Assembly (NCBI RefSeq): GCF_900078305.2
Contig: NZ_LT546028.1
Span: forward strand, 608,948-672,947
DNA length: 64,000 bases
DNA from: Corynebacterium bouchesdurhonense
Lineage (GTDB): Bacteria > Actinomycetota > Actinomycetes > Mycobacteriales > Mycobacteriaceae
Reading direction: 5' to 3'
The first letter of the stretch is position 1, and each line of letters starts with the position of its first letter. The translations under genes and the position numbers were made by a program. Shown one piece after another: positions 15,886 through 24,640 of the stretch. The notes beneath the pieces are model-generated. The model saw only the letters and a list, made by a program, of their open reading frames with translations, made no database searches and was not told the DNA's origin.

Positions 15886-17817
15886 TTACTTACGCACGAC
15901 CACGACAAACGGGCCGATCTGCTCCATGTCCCAGTCGGCCTCGCCGAAGGCCTCCGAGTTGAAGAAGAGGCCCTCGTAGCGGACGTTCGGCTGGCTGGGG
16001 AAGATGTCGTGCGCCACGTGCGTCTTCAGCTCTGTGCCGGTTTCGATGTCGCCGCGGAAGATGAAGGCCTCGGGCGCGCGCCACGGCGAGGCGTCGATCG
16101 CCTGCGTGAGCGCTTCCGGGTCCGAGTGGGAGAGCTCGGCCCAGGAGACCAGCTCCTCGTTGCGGCGGTCGAACTCGCCCAGCGGGTTGGCGTAGTGGCT
16201 GGTAAACGCGTTGAAGCCGTAGTAGGGGTTGAACGCCATGAAGTTGATCTCGTCGGTGTAGATCACGGCCTCGTTCGGGCGGCGGCCGTGCTCCTCCAGG
16301 AAAGCAACCACGTCGGCGTAGTAGCGCGCCGCGTCCGCCGGGAAGCGGTCCGCTCGCTCGCCGTAGCCGTCTGTGTCCGCGTAGGCCTGGTCAATGTACT
16401 CCTGGTTCTCCTCCGGGATCTGCTGCGCGTACGCCAGGGTGCCCGCGCATACCAGCACGCCCGCCACCACCGTGGCGGTGGACTTCGCCCGCGCGCTCCA
16501 CCGCTCCGGGTAGAGACGCTGGCCGCCTTCCTCGACCGCCGCCGCGATGCCCAGCACGCCCGCGGTGGCGAAGATGAGCATCAGCAGCACCTCGATGCGG
16601 AAACCCAGCAAGGAGGTGCCCAGCAGCGCGAACGCCATGGAGAGCACCACCCAGAAGTAGCAGACCAGCGCGGTCACACCGAGGCTCAGCGCCGTTGTGG
16701 AGCGTGACCGCACCAGCAGGTAGACCAGGCCGATCAGGCTCAGCAGGCCGACAATGGAGAGCTCGAAGAAGGGCAGGGGGATGTAGGTGCCCTCCTCCGG
16801 CAGGAAGTGGTTCGCGGTGGAGTGGGCGTCGAACTCGCCCGAGAGCAGCTTGCGCAGGTACGGGCCCCACGAGATGAGCGCGATGGCGATGGAGCCGAAG
16901 CCGATCACCAGCAGGTGCTTGATGGTGTCCCACCAGCGCCGCTCGGTGAGGCACACGATCAGCGCCAACACCACCACGGTGAGCGCGCCGACCGCGGTGT
17001 AGAGCGTGTAGAAGGTGGCGGACAGGCCCAGGTACACCATCACCGCGATGGTGGCCGGCCACGAGCCGGCCAGGGCGCGCCGGGCACCCACTGCGGCGGC
17101 TGGGAGGAACATGCCCACCACGGCGGCGTAGGGCTCCACCGCCACCTCGGCGAGCACCACCGAGGTGGTGATCAGGGCGATGCCCGCGGCCGCCGGCAGC
17201 GAGCCAGTGAGCCGGTGCCAGATCGGTGTGAGCATGGACGCGGCCGCCGCCAGGGAGACCAGCGCCCAGGGCTGGTAGACCTCCCAGCCCGGCATTCCCA
17301 GCACGTTGGCCAGCCGCCCGCCCAGCCAGAACCAGCCCAGCGGGTAGAAGGACGGTAGGTCCACGTAGTTCATGTCCCCGTGCGTGACCGACTCCGCCAT
17401 CCGCGACAGGAATTGGGTGCGGAAGCCCTGGTCCACCTGAATGCCGTCCAGGTAAAGGCGCGTGGCCGCGAGCGGCACGCCGATCAGGCTCAGCACCAGC
17501 ATCGCCGGCGCGAGGCTGAGCACCGCCTCCCACAGCAGGTTCCGGCGCCCGCGCCACCACATCCAGCCCGCCAGTCCGGCGAGGATGAGCGCCGCGAACG
17601 CCGCCCCGACCGCCAACGCCCTGGTGACGTAGGAGGTGTTGAACGCCGCCAGCGAGATGCTGTGCAGCACGAACCAGCTGGCCAGGGTCAGCAGCGCACC
17701 CACCGCGCCGTACGCGAGGACCCGGATCCAGGTGCCGCTTACCAACGGCACACCGTGAGCGTCATTTCCAGGAGCCTCCGCGCGGGCCTCGCGCGTGCGG
17801 ACGGGTGTGGTTGTCAT
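15886..17817 (-). CDS. aftA: Galactan 5-O-arabinofuranosyltransferase AftA
   Basis: A 643-residue polytopic membrane protein (GT85). Multiple hydrophobic segments run to about residue 460, with the loop GDMNYVDLPSFYPLGWFWLG between early segments (acidic residues near the catalytic position) and a C-terminal extracytoplasmic domain (about 475-640). AftA adds the first arabinose residues onto galactan, priming arabinan synthesis by Emb. It is followed by emb with a short gap, and its upstream region carries the four-box repeat element at 17889-18016. Confidence 0.93.
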   Translation of the reverse strand: MTTTPVRTREARAEAPGNDAHGVPLVSGTWIRVLAYGAVGALLTLASWFVLHSISLAAFNTSYVTRALAVGAAFAALILAGLAGWMWWRGRRNLLWEAVLSLAPAMLVLSLIGVPLAATRLYLDGIQVDQGFRTQFLSRMAESVTHGDMNYVDLPSFYPLGWFWLGGRLANVLGMPGWEVYQPWALVSLAAAASMLTPIWHRLTGSLPAAAGIALITTSVVLAEVAVEPYAAVVGMFLPAAAVGARRALAGSWPATIAVMVYLGLSATFYTLYTAVGALTVVVLALIVCLTERRWWDTIKHLLVIGFGSIAIALISWGPYLRKLLSGEFDAHSTANHFLPEEGTYIPLPFFELSIVGLLSLIGLVYLLVRSRSTTALSLGVTALVCYFWVVLSMAFALLGTSLLGFRIEVLLMLIFATAGVLGIAAAVEEGGQRLYPERWSARAKSTATVVAGVLVCAGTLAYAQQIPEENQEYIDQAYADTDGYGERADRFPADAARYYADVVAFLEEHGRRPNEAVIYTDEINFMAFNPYYGFNAFTSHYANPLGEFDRRNEELVSWAELSHSDPEALTQAIDASPWRAPEAFIFRGDIETGTELKTHVAHDIFPSQPNVRYEGLFFNSEAFGEADWDMEQIGPFVVVVRK

Positions 17818-17888
17818 GCGTCCTAGTCTCGCACACCGCCTGCGCGTCCTCCCCAGGGCGGCGCGGCGGGGCGGGTTGGTGGGCGCAG

Positions 17889-18016
17889 GTGAAAAAGTTC
17901 ACGGTCCCTGGGGGAAACCGTGAACTTTGTTACGCGCTCAGTTTTGCGACCTGGGGAAATGGTGCCGCGAAGCGGTTGTTCCGTAAGAAAGTTCACGGGC
18001 CGGTGAACTTTCTTAC
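17889..18016 (+). repeat. Four-box inverted-repeat element with GCGACCTGGGGAAATG core, copy 1
   Basis: Box GTGAAAAAGTTCAC (17889-17902), 17 bases, box GTGAACTTTGTTAC (17920-17933), core GCGACCTGGGGAAATG (17946-17961), box GTAAGAAAGTTCAC (17983-17996), 6 bases, box GTGAACTTTCTTAC (18003-18016). The last two boxes form a perfect 14 bp hairpin. It fills most of the aftA-dprE2 gap (17818-18041), which holds no gene. Confidence 0.8.
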
Positions 18017-18041
18017 ATTGGCGGTGTCGGGGCGGCGCCGG

Positions 18042-18806
18042 CTAGAAGCTCAGCTTCCGCATGATGGGAGCCGGGATGAGCTGCAGCGCCACCGACACGG
18101 GCCAGAAGAGCTTGTGCACGAACACGAAGCGCTCGCCCTTGAGCGCGGCGTCCACGGCGGCCTCGGCCACGTCTTCCTTGTTCACGGTGAGCGGCGCCTC
18201 CTTCATACCGGCCGTCATCTTGGTGCGCACCTGGCCGGGGCGCACCACGGTGACCTTGACGCCGTCCTTGCGCAGAGCCTCGCCGAGCTGGAGGTAGAAG
18301 CCGTCCATGCCCGCCTTGGCGGAGCCGTAGACGAAGTTGGAGCGGCGCACCTTGGTGCCGGCCACCGAGCTCATGGCGATGATGGTGCCGTGGCCCTGTT
18401 TCCGCATGGCCTGGCCGAGCAGCACGCCGACGGACACGGGGGCGGTGTAGTTGGTCTGGGCGGACGCGACGGCCTTGGCCTGGTTCTGCCACAGCTCTTC
18501 CTGGTCGCCCAGGGTGCCGAAGGCCACCACGGCCACGTCCACGTCCTGCTCGGCGAAGGCGGCGTCGATGACCGCGGGGTGGGAGTCGAAATCGAGGGCG
18601 TCGAAGTTGACTAGGCGGATCTGGGAGGCGCCGGCGCCGCGCAGCGTCTCTGCCGCGGCGTCGATGCGCGGGGAGTTCTCGCGGGCGGCGAGCGTGACCA
18701 CGGGGTTACCGCCGCGGGAAGTCAGCTCCTGGGCGATGGCAAGGCCGATCTCGGACGTGCCGCCGAGAACCAGGATGTGCTGAGCTTGGCCTACTGCATT
18801 AAGCAT
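18042..18806 (-). CDS. dprE2: Decaprenylphosphoryl-2-keto-ribose reductase DprE2
   Basis: A 254-residue SDR: LGGTSEIG nucleotide-binding motif near residue 14, catalytic Ser in AMSSVAG and YGSAK near residue 155. It reduces decaprenylphosphoryl-2-keto-erythro-pentofuranose to decaprenylphosphoryl arabinose, the only arabinose donor for the envelope, working with DprE1. It starts 18 bases after the dprE1 stop with GAAAGGA before the ATG. The family is well conserved across mycolic-acid bacteria. Confidence 0.95.
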   Translation of the reverse strand: MLNAVGQAQHILVLGGTSEIGLAIAQELTSRGGNPVVTLAARENSPRIDAAAETLRGAGASQIRLVNFDALDFDSHPAVIDAAFAEQDVDVAVVAFGTLGDQEELWQNQAKAVASAQTNYTAPVSVGVLLGQAMRKQGHGTIIAMSSVAGTKVRRSNFVYGSAKAGMDGFYLQLGEALRKDGVKVTVVRPGQVRTKMTAGMKEAPLTVNKEDVAEAAVDAALKGERFVFVHKLFWPVSVALQLIPAPIMRKLSF

Positions 18807-18824
18807 TTCAAGTTCCTTTCTGGG

Positions 18825-20240
18825 CTAGTTCAGCTCGAGGCGGCGGGACATGTCGGAGGCGAACACGCCTGTGGGGTCCACGGCGCGGCGGGTTTCCAGC
18901 CAGCCGGCCATGCCCGGGTACATGGCGTGGAACTTCTCGGCGGAGGTGCGGGACTCCTTGGCCAGGTAGAGGCGGCCGCCGAACTCCATCACCTGGTCAT
19001 CCAGGCGGTCCAGGAACTCGCCCAGGCCGTCGCGGATGGGGAAGTCCACGCACACGTTCCAGCCCTTCATCGGGTAGGACAGCGGCGCGCGGTTTCCCTC
19101 GCCGAAGAGCTTGAACACGTTGAGGGCGGTGTAGTGCCCGGAGGCCTGGATCTCGTAAATGATGTCCTTGAACGGCTCGACCGCGTCGGTGGGCACCACG
19201 AACTGGTACTGCAGGAAGCCGGCGGAACCGTAGCCGCGGTTCCACTCGCCGATGAGGTCCAGCGGCTGGTAGAACTGCGTCAGGTTCTTGATGTCGTTCT
19301 TGCTGGGGGAGCCCATGAGGTAGTAGGCCTCGCCGATGGCCATCAGCGAGAGCTTGTTCATGGTCCAGGACGGGAAGACGTCCGGCACCGTCATCAGCTG
19401 CGGGGCCTTGAACTTCAGCGGGTCCTTGGCCAGCTTCGGCGCGTACTCCTTCAGCTGGTCAAGGGTGGCCAGGGAGCCGCGCGAGATGGTGGAGCGGCCC
19501 GTCTTAGGGGGCGCGGAGATGGCGTCGAACCACGCGGAGGAGTAGGTGTAGCCCTCCTCCTGGCCGTGGGAGTGCTCCTCGATCGTCTCGTCGAGGGTGC
19601 TGGTGCGCACCGTGTCGGAAATAAAGTAGGCCGTCTCCGTGAACGTCATCTGGATGCGGGCGCGCAGGATGATGCCGGTCAGGCCCATGCCGCCCACGGT
19701 GGCCCAGAACAGGGTCCCGTCTGGGTCGTCGGCGGAGCCTTGGGGCTCGAGGTGGGAAACGGTGCCGTCGGCAAGCAAAAGCTCCATCGACAGGACATGG
19801 TCGCCGAACGAGCCTGCGGAGTGGTGGTTCTTGCCGTGGATGTCGGGGCCGATCGCGCCGCCGATGGTGACCTGGCGGGTGCCCGGCAGGACGGGGACCC
19901 ACAGGCCGTAGGGCAGCGCGGCCTTCATCAGCTGGTCCAGGGTCACGCCCGCGTCAACGTCGACGATGCCGGAATCCGGGTCGATGGAGTGGATGCGGTT
20001 TAGCGGCGTCATGTCGATCACGAGGCCGCCGCCGTTCTGGGCCGGGTCGCCGTAGGAGCGACCCATGCCGCGGGCGATGACGCCGCGGCGGGCGTGCTCC
20101 GGCAGCTCCGAGTTCTCGTCCGCGACCCGGGCGACGGCCGCCTTGATCACGTCCACGTCCGGGGTGGAGAGGACGTGCGCCGTGCTCTTCGCGGTGCGCC
20201 CCCACCCGTGGAGGGATTTCAGTTCGGTGTGGAGTTCCAT
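18825..20240 (-). CDS. dprE1: Decaprenylphosphoryl-ribose 2'-oxidase DprE1
   Basis: A 471-residue FAD enzyme. The N-terminal FAD-binding domain has GRSYGD and the flavin-contacting [20 protein letters not shown]. The C-terminal substrate domain contains [11 protein letters not shown], whose Cys corresponds to the residue attacked by benzothiazinones in M. tuberculosis. It oxidises decaprenylphosphoryl ribose at C2. ATG 20240 is preferred (GGGAG just upstream); a TTG nine bases earlier is possible. First gene of the dprE1-dprE2 pair. Confidence 0.95.
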   Translation of the reverse strand: MELHTELKSLHGWGRTAKSTAHVLSTPDVDVIKAAVARVADENSELPEHARRGVIARGMGRSYGDPAQNGGGLVIDMTPLNRIHSIDPDSGIVDVDAGVTLDQLMKAALPYGLWVPVLPGTRQVTIGGAIGPDIHGKNHHSAGSFGDHVLSMELLLADGTVSHLEPQGSADDPDGTLFWATVGGMGLTGIILRARIQMTFTETAYFISDTVRTSTLDETIEEHSHGQEEGYTYSSAWFDAISAPPKTGRSTISRGSLATLDQLKEYAPKLAKDPLKFKAPQLMTVPDVFPSWTMNKLSLMAIGEAYYLMGSPSKNDIKNLTQFYQPLDLIGEWNRGYGSAGFLQYQFVVPTDAVEPFKDIIYEIQASGHYTALNVFKLFGEGNRAPLSYPMKGWNVCVDFPIRDGLGEFLDRLDDQVMEFGGRLYLAKESRTSAEKFHAMYPGMAGWLETRRAVDPTGVFASDMSRRLELN

Positions 20241-20317
20241 GGCTCCCAAGCGTACCGGCGCGCCGGCCTGTGGCCTGGAGCCAAAAGTGTGACTTTTAGC
20301 GCTACAGCGGCTGGGCG

Positions 20318-20527
20318 CTACAGCTCCATCAGCGCGCGGATTTCCTCTGGCAGCTCCGCCTGCGAGGTGATGGTGGGCCGGCCGGCCTCCTGGTGCTCGC
20401 GAAGCAGCTGCGCCACCCGGGCGCGGGAGGCGGAGTCCAGCATGGGCAGCTCCTGGGACATCAGCTGCTGCATGAAGTGGTCGAGAGGGGCCGGCTGGTC
20501 GGCGCGGTGAGGCTGGTCGGCGTGCAT
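20318..20527 (-). CDS. Small hypothetical protein
   Basis: A 69-residue frame with codon use like the surrounding genes (almost all third positions G or C). It has a plausible helical, charged C-terminal half ([19 protein letters not shown] and [11 protein letters not shown]). No family recognised. It would be transcribed ahead of dprE1 and diverges from the gene at 20584. Confidence 0.5.
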   Translation of the reverse strand: MHADQPHRADQPAPLDHFMQQLMSQELPMLDSASRARVAQLLREHQEAGRPTITSQAELPEEIRALMEL

Positions 20528-20583
20528 GCGCTCAACCCTAGCCGGTGGGCCCCGCCCGCCCAGGCCGGGTACCATCGGCCGGC

Positions 20584-21054
20584 ATGACCACGCAAAACGC
20601 AGGGCAAAACGCAGGGCAAAACGCAGGGACCATCCAAGACGCCGTCGACGAGGCGCGTATCGACTACAACGCGCTGGACAACACGCTCGGCGGCCAGCTG
20701 GTGCAGGCGGGGTTCATCTTCGCCATCCTCGCGGCCCGCTCTGCACCGGCGCGGCTGGCGCTGGGCGCGGCGAACCTGGCGGCGGTGGCGGTGTGCAACG
20801 CCTTTGACGAGGACCCGCGCAATGACCTGACGGCCGTGGTGGAGGCGGAGCAGGGCGAGCAGGAGTCGCTGGCCGTGTCGTGGGGTGTGCTCGGCGGCCT
20901 GGCGGCGGGGGCGGTGACGGCCGGGGCTGCCGCGTCGCGGGCGGTGTCGGGGGTGGCTGATTGGCTGGGTGAACGGGGCGTGCCCAAGCCGAATGCCCTC
21001 CTCGGGCTCGTCGGCGCGGCCGCCTACGTGGCGGCGAAGCAACGCGCCGCGTAG
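20584..21054 (+). CDS. Hypothetical protein with membrane-like segments and N-terminal tandem repeat
   Basis: A 156-residue protein. Codons 4-15 come from three exact copies of a 12-base unit (20593-20628), giving repeated QNAG. Two Ala/Gly-rich hydrophobic stretches follow (FIFAILAARSAPARLALGAA and LGGLAAGAVTAGAAASRAVS) that may be membrane or helical-hairpin segments. No known family. It precedes another unknown gene by 14 bases, so both may be one unit. Confidence 0.65.
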   Translation: MTTQNAGQNAGQNAGTIQDAVDEARIDYNALDNTLGGQLVQAGFIFAILAARSAPARLALGAANLAAVAVCNAFDEDPRNDLTAVVEAEQGEQESLAVSWGVLGGLAAGAVTAGAAASRAVSGVADWLGERGVPKPNALLGLVGAAAYVAAKQRAA

Positions 21055-21068
21055 CTATATTGGGCCCC

Positions 21069-21935
21069 ATGTCCAGCACCATTTACCGCGCGGAGCACCT
21101 CGCCCCCGTGATCAGCCTCGACGCGGCGCGCGCCGGGAGGCGGGGCGGCGAGGCCGCGGGCGACACGCTGATGGTGCGCTGCTCCGTCGTGTCCGACGAC
21201 GCGGTGTACCGCTGGGTGGGCATCCACGAGGGCACCACCATCGCCGAGTGCTGCGGCACGGTGGCCACGGTCTTCGGTATCGACGGCCAGGTGGGGGCCG
21301 AGGCCGATCCGGAGCTTGTGCTTAGCGACGTCCTCTCAGCCGCCGGCGCCACCACCAGCTTCCGGTGGGGCTTGTGGCGCATCGAGATGCAGCTGGCGGA
21401 CGTGTACCCGCGCGACGAGTCCACCCCGCCGTCCGTGTGCGTGGCGGGGTCTGGCGAGTTCGGCGAGCGGCCCTTCGACATCGCCGCCGTCAACGCCCGG
21501 CTGCTGGGCGCCGAGCGCGCGAAGCAGCTCGAGCTGCTGCTGCGCGGGGACGTGCGCGACGTGGTCGGCCGCGCTGCCTCCCATGACTTTCTGCCGTTGA
21601 TCCAGGCGCTGGGGGTGGAGCGCGGGGTTGAGCGCGGTGCAGGGGATACCGCGGGCGAGGGCGTCCGCGCGCGGCTCGCCGACCTCCCGCTGGAGCGCGA
21701 CCCGCGCAGCCGCGACGCGTTTTGGGCCTGCGTGCTCGCGGACGCCTGCTTCGCCGACGACCCCACCACCCGCCGCCTCACCGAATCCATCATGCGGTCT
21801 TTGGGCTGGGGCGACCTGGACGCCGAAGAGATCCGCTCCCTGTGCGCCGCCTCCCTGGTGGAACTGGCCGTGCTGGCGGCGGACCTGCCGCTGGCGCGTC
21901 GCCTGGATCTCTACCGCGACCTGCTGCGCGGGTAG
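21069..21935 (+). CDS. Hypothetical protein
   Basis: A 288-residue soluble protein. The N-terminal part alternates strands (DTLMVRCSVVSDDAVYRWVGI, TSFRWGLWRIEMQLADVYPRD) and the C-terminal part is helical. The layout is vaguely like pRiA4b ORF-3-type proteins, but I cannot confirm the family. ATG 21069 is chosen; an in-frame upstream start would overlap the previous stop. It sits between dprE1 and gtrA, so an envelope role is possible from context only. Confidence 0.65.
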   Translation: MSSTIYRAEHLAPVISLDAARAGRRGGEAAGDTLMVRCSVVSDDAVYRWVGIHEGTTIAECCGTVATVFGIDGQVGAEADPELVLSDVLSAAGATTSFRWGLWRIEMQLADVYPRDESTPPSVCVAGSGEFGERPFDIAAVNARLLGAERAKQLELLLRGDVRDVVGRAASHDFLPLIQALGVERGVERGAGDTAGEGVRARLADLPLERDPRSRDAFWACVLADACFADDPTTRRLTESIMRSLGWGDLDAEEIRSLCAASLVELAVLAADLPLARRLDLYRDLLRG

Positions 21936-21946
21936 ACTCACCCGGC

Positions 21947-22471
21947 GTGAGTTCGACAGCACACGGTTCCGCCCTGAAGAAACAGCTGGTGCCCTTCATC
22001 ATCATCGGCATCGGCTGCGCCGTCCTCGACTTCGGCGTCACCTACGCATTGACCAAGCTCACACCGCTGGGGCGCATCCCCGCCAAGGCCGTCGGCTGGT
22101 GCGTGGGCACGCTCGCGGCCTACCTGCTCAACTCCCGCTTCGCGTTCCGCGCCGAGGTCAACGCGAAGAAGGCCGGCGCGGTGTTCATCCTCTACGCCTC
22201 CACGCTGGCGGCACAGCTTTTGATTTATGACTGGGCGGCGCGCCCCCTCGAGGCCCTCGGCTTCCACGAATTCTGGCGGGACCTGGTCTCCTTCGTCATC
22301 GCCCAGGGCGTGGCCACGGTGACCAACTTCGTGCTCCAGAGGCATGTGATTTTCCGCCGGGAGACGAAGATGATTGCGTCGGCTGAGCCGACCGTCGTCA
22401 AGCAAAAGCCCCCTATGGGCGACGGAAATCCTCCCGTGCCCCCATCCGCAGTAAGCGCAACCAGCGAGTAA
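21947..22471 (+). CDS. GtrA-family membrane protein
   Basis: A 174-residue protein with four membrane segments (FIIIGIGCAVLDFGVTYALT; AVGWCVGTLAAYLLNSRFAF; AVFILYASTLAAQLLIYDWA; a fourth near residue 125) and a Lys/Pro-rich tail. GtrA-like proteins are thought to move polyprenyl-linked sugars across the membrane; some are linked to decaprenylphosphoryl arabinose export in mycobacteria. The neighbourhood of dprE1/dprE2 and glfT1 fits that role. The start is GTG 21947. Its last 59 bases overlap the convergent glfT1 gene. Confidence 0.85.
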   Translation: MSSTAHGSALKKQLVPFIIIGIGCAVLDFGVTYALTKLTPLGRIPAKAVGWCVGTLAAYLLNSRFAFRAEVNAKKAGAVFILYASTLAAQLLIYDWAARPLEALGFHEFWRDLVSFVIAQGVATVTNFVLQRHVIFRRETKMIASAEPTVVKQKPPMGDGNPPVPPSAVSATSE

Positions 22472-23318
22472 AGGCGGCCGGGTCGCGCTGCTCAACCAGG
22501 AAGAACCAGCCGAACCGCACCACCTCCTGCAGCTTCATCTTGCGCATGCCGCGCTGGTTGATGATGTAGCCGCGGTTGCGGTAGGTGAAGTAGCGCTTGG
22601 TGGGGTTGTCCGGCCACTGCGCATGCGCCCGGCCGCCCATGATCGGGTGGAACTCCGCGCTGCCGTCCGGGTGCAGGTAAGTGGCGTTCAGCGCCGTGCC
22701 GTACTTAAGGGAGCTTTGTGCTAATCGACGGTGGTACTCAACCTCATCCCCCCGAATAAACAGCCGGTAATCCGGCACGCCGATGATCTCCATCGCCTCG
22801 GCGCTGATCAGCGCGCCGTTGAACAGCGAGGCGTAGCGCGGCAGGAAATCGCCCTCAAGCTCCGCCGTGGTGCGCTTCCACGTCAGGCCCTGGCGCAGCG
22901 GGAAGGCGAGCTTGGCCGGGTCATCGATGTTGGCCACCACCGGGCTGACCTCGTGGAGGCGGTGGGCCTCCGCGGCCGCGTAGAGGGTTTCCAGGGTGTC
23001 GTGGGCGGCGGGGCGGCCGTCATCGTCCGCGCACCAGATCGCGTCCGCGCCCAGTGCGAGGGCGTGCAGGAACCCGTACGCGAAACCGCCCGCGCCGCCC
23101 AGGTTCGTGCGGCTGGGCAGGTACACGGCCCTTTCCCCGGCCAGCTGGGTGAGGAGGTCGCGTACCTCGGGCTGCGCGCCGTTGTCCACCACAATCACCC
23201 AATCCACCGGGTGCGTCTGGTGCACAACCTGCTCCAGCGAGTGTTTCAGCAGCTCGACGCGCTTGTGCGTGACAATCACGGCGGCCGTTGTCCCCGTGCG
23301 GTGCAGTGTGGCAGTCAT
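22413..23318 (-). CDS. glfT1: Galactofuranosyltransferase GlfT1
   Basis: A 301-residue GT2-family enzyme: ATVIVTHKR-type N-terminus, acidic motif CADDDGRP for UDP/metal binding, and FIRGDEVEYHRR as the catalytic-loop block. It adds the first galactofuranose units to the decaprenyl-linked rhamnosyl-GlcNAc primer of arabinogalactan. ATG 23318 (MTATLHRT) is used; ATG 23327 is equally possible. It converges with gtrA, with coding overlap at 22413-22471, unusual for a pair of conserved genes. A wzm/wzt exporter lies close by on the same strand. Confidence 0.9.
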   Translation of the reverse strand: MTATLHRTGTTAAVIVTHKRVELLKHSLEQVVHQTHPVDWVIVVDNGAQPEVRDLLTQLAGERAVYLPSRTNLGGAGGFAYGFLHALALGADAIWCADDDGRPAAHDTLETLYAAAEAHRLHEVSPVVANIDDPAKLAFPLRQGLTWKRTTAELEGDFLPRYASLFNGALISAEAMEIIGVPDYRLFIRGDEVEYHRRLAQSSLKYGTALNATYLHPDGSAEFHPIMGGRAHAQWPDNPTKRYFTYRNRGYIINQRGMRKMKLQEVVRFGWFFLVEQRDPAAFTRWLRLLRMGAREDFRRP

Positions 23319-23393
23319 GGTGAACATTGTGTCATGGTGCGCTACCGGGCCGCCGGATGGAACCTGCGTGGCTCCGGCGCAGTCTAAGTGGGC

Positions 23394-24386
23394 ATGGTGA
23401 ATCTTTTCGACGGCATGCGCGTAGAGCTCGCGGAGCTGATTCTGCACCACTCCCAGAGGCGCGTCGGGGTGTCGTACACGCAGATAAGCGCGCGCCACTA
23501 CCTGGCTGCGGAGGAGTGCCGCGAGGAATGGGTGGTGGCCCACGACGCCAAGCAGCATCCCCGCGGCGTGGCCTACCCCGCACCCGCCGCTGCCCGGGCC
23601 GCAGCGCACGCCGCCGAGCATCCGGGCTGCGTGGTGAGCGGGTTCGGCGCGCTTGCGCTGTACGGTCTCGGCTACTTCGTGGACGGCGCCGACACCACGC
23701 TGTTGCACGCGAACGCCGTCAACAGCCACGGTGACAGCACCACGCCCAGCCTGCGGCGCCGTTCCCGCGCCCCGCTGCAGGTGTGGCAGCTCGAGCACCG
23801 GGGCTGCACCTTCAACGCCGCTGCCCCACCAGCCGCCCTGGTGCAAGCACTCCAGGACATCAGAAGCGGCGCCCACCGGTGGAAGGCGGTGGACGTTCCC
23901 GGCCTCTCGCCAGAGCAAGTGATGGCGGTGCAGCTGGTGGATTGCGCTCGCCGGTTCCTCGGGCTGACGCCGGAGCAGATCCTGGATGCCGCCCGCGGCA
24001 AACTGAATCGGCGCTGGCTTGAATCGGTGCTGGTAAACAGCAGTTGTCGCGCGGATTCGCCCAAGGAAACTGAGATGCGGCTTTTGCTCCAGCAACTGGC
24101 CCGCGAGTTCGGGTGCTCCGTGTGCGAGCAGGTGGATATGGTTGAGAACGGCAGACTGATCACCGTTTTTGATCTGGCAATCCCGGAGCGGCGGGTCGCG
24201 GTCATGTACGACGGCGAGCACCACTGGGGGTACGAGCAGCGGCAGAAGGATGCGTTCATCAACCTGAAGGCGGCGGCACACGGGTGGACGCTGGTGCGGT
24301 GCTCCTCCGGCACCATGGTTGAGGGGTTGGCGCTGGTGCGGGAGCTGCTGAGCAAGAAAGTTCACGGCTCGCCGGCCACGGAGTGA
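23394..24386 (+). CDS. AbiEi/DUF559-like protein with a Vsr-type nuclease fold
   Basis: A 330-residue protein. The N-terminal ~90 residues resemble the winged-helix region of AbiEi-type proteins. The C-terminal ~100 residues have SPKETEMRLLL, VFDLAIPERRVAVMYDGEHHW and AHGWTLVRCS, the E...D...GE pattern of DUF559/Vsr-like PD-(D/E)XK nucleases. Such proteins are common in actinobacteria; activity is unproven. The 3' end runs into the repeat element (AAGAAAGTTCAC codes part of SKKVHG, and TGA lies inside the next box), so the natural C-terminus may have been changed by the element. ATG 23394 is preferred over GTG 23388. Confidence 0.72.
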   Translation: MVNLFDGMRVELAELILHHSQRRVGVSYTQISARHYLAAEECREEWVVAHDAKQHPRGVAYPAPAAARAAAHAAEHPGCVVSGFGALALYGLGYFVDGADTTLLHANAVNSHGDSTTPSLRRRSRAPLQVWQLEHRGCTFNAAAPPAALVQALQDIRSGAHRWKAVDVPGLSPEQVMAVQLVDCARRFLGLTPEQILDAARGKLNRRWLESVLVNSSCRADSPKETEMRLLLQQLAREFGCSVCEQVDMVENGRLITVFDLAIPERRVAVMYDGEHHWGYEQRQKDAFINLKAAAHGWTLVRCSSGTMVEGLALVRELLSKKVHGSPATE

Positions 24387-24479
24387 ACTTTCTTACCGCC
24401 CTCCCCGCGCGACCTGGGGAAATGAACAGTTTCACGCGGTTTTTGTCAGATAGTTCATGCCGCTCTGAACTATCTTGTG
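24352..24479 (+). repeat. Four-box inverted-repeat element with GCGACCTGGGGAAATG core, copy 2
   Basis: Box GCAAGAAAGTTCAC (24352-24365), 17 bases, box GTGAACTTTCTTAC (24383-24396), core GCGACCTGGGGAAATG (24409-24424), box GTCAGATAGTTCAT (24445-24458), 7 bases, box TGAACTATCTTGTG (24466-24479). It has the same architecture as copy 1. The altered third box is matched by a change in the fourth, so pairing is kept. It overlaps the stop codon of the preceding gene. Confidence 0.8.
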
Positions 24480-24561
24480 GGCCGGGGGCTTTTGCTTGTC
24501 GACGCCTCCGCCAGCCGCTACGCCCCCGCCAGCCGCTACGCCCCGGCCCACAAGATAGTTC
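24467..24561. repeat. 21 bp perfect inverted repeat enclosing a SalI-core motif
   Basis: The arms at 24467-24487 and 24541-24561 are exact reverse complements (start GAACTATCTTGTGGGCC). The 53-base interior holds the dispersed core GCTTGTCGACGC (24494-24505) and two copies of CCGCCAGCCGCTACGCC. It could fold into a large hairpin between the convergent gene ends. Confidence 0.75.
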
Positions 24562-24640
24562 GTCTATGATGTCAGGAGTTGTGGTGGTCGTTAATTGGTG
24601 GGGCGAGGCCGCCGCCGGAAGAGAGAAAAGAGACGGCGGG

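Noticed and set aside
13129..16707. Very long open frame (about 1190 codons) on the plus strand opposite emb and aftA
   Set aside because: It is antisense to two well-supported conserved genes. The peptide is a compositional by-product of GC-rich codons with no domain-like pattern.
17818..18041. Gap between aftA and dprE2 as a hidden small gene
   Set aside because: No frame has coding character; the sequence is explained by the boxed repeat element.
24494..24505. SalI-core motif as a ParB parS or FtsK KOPS site
   Set aside because: It does not match TGTTTCACGTGAAACA or GGGNAGGG, and both orientations are equally common across the window.
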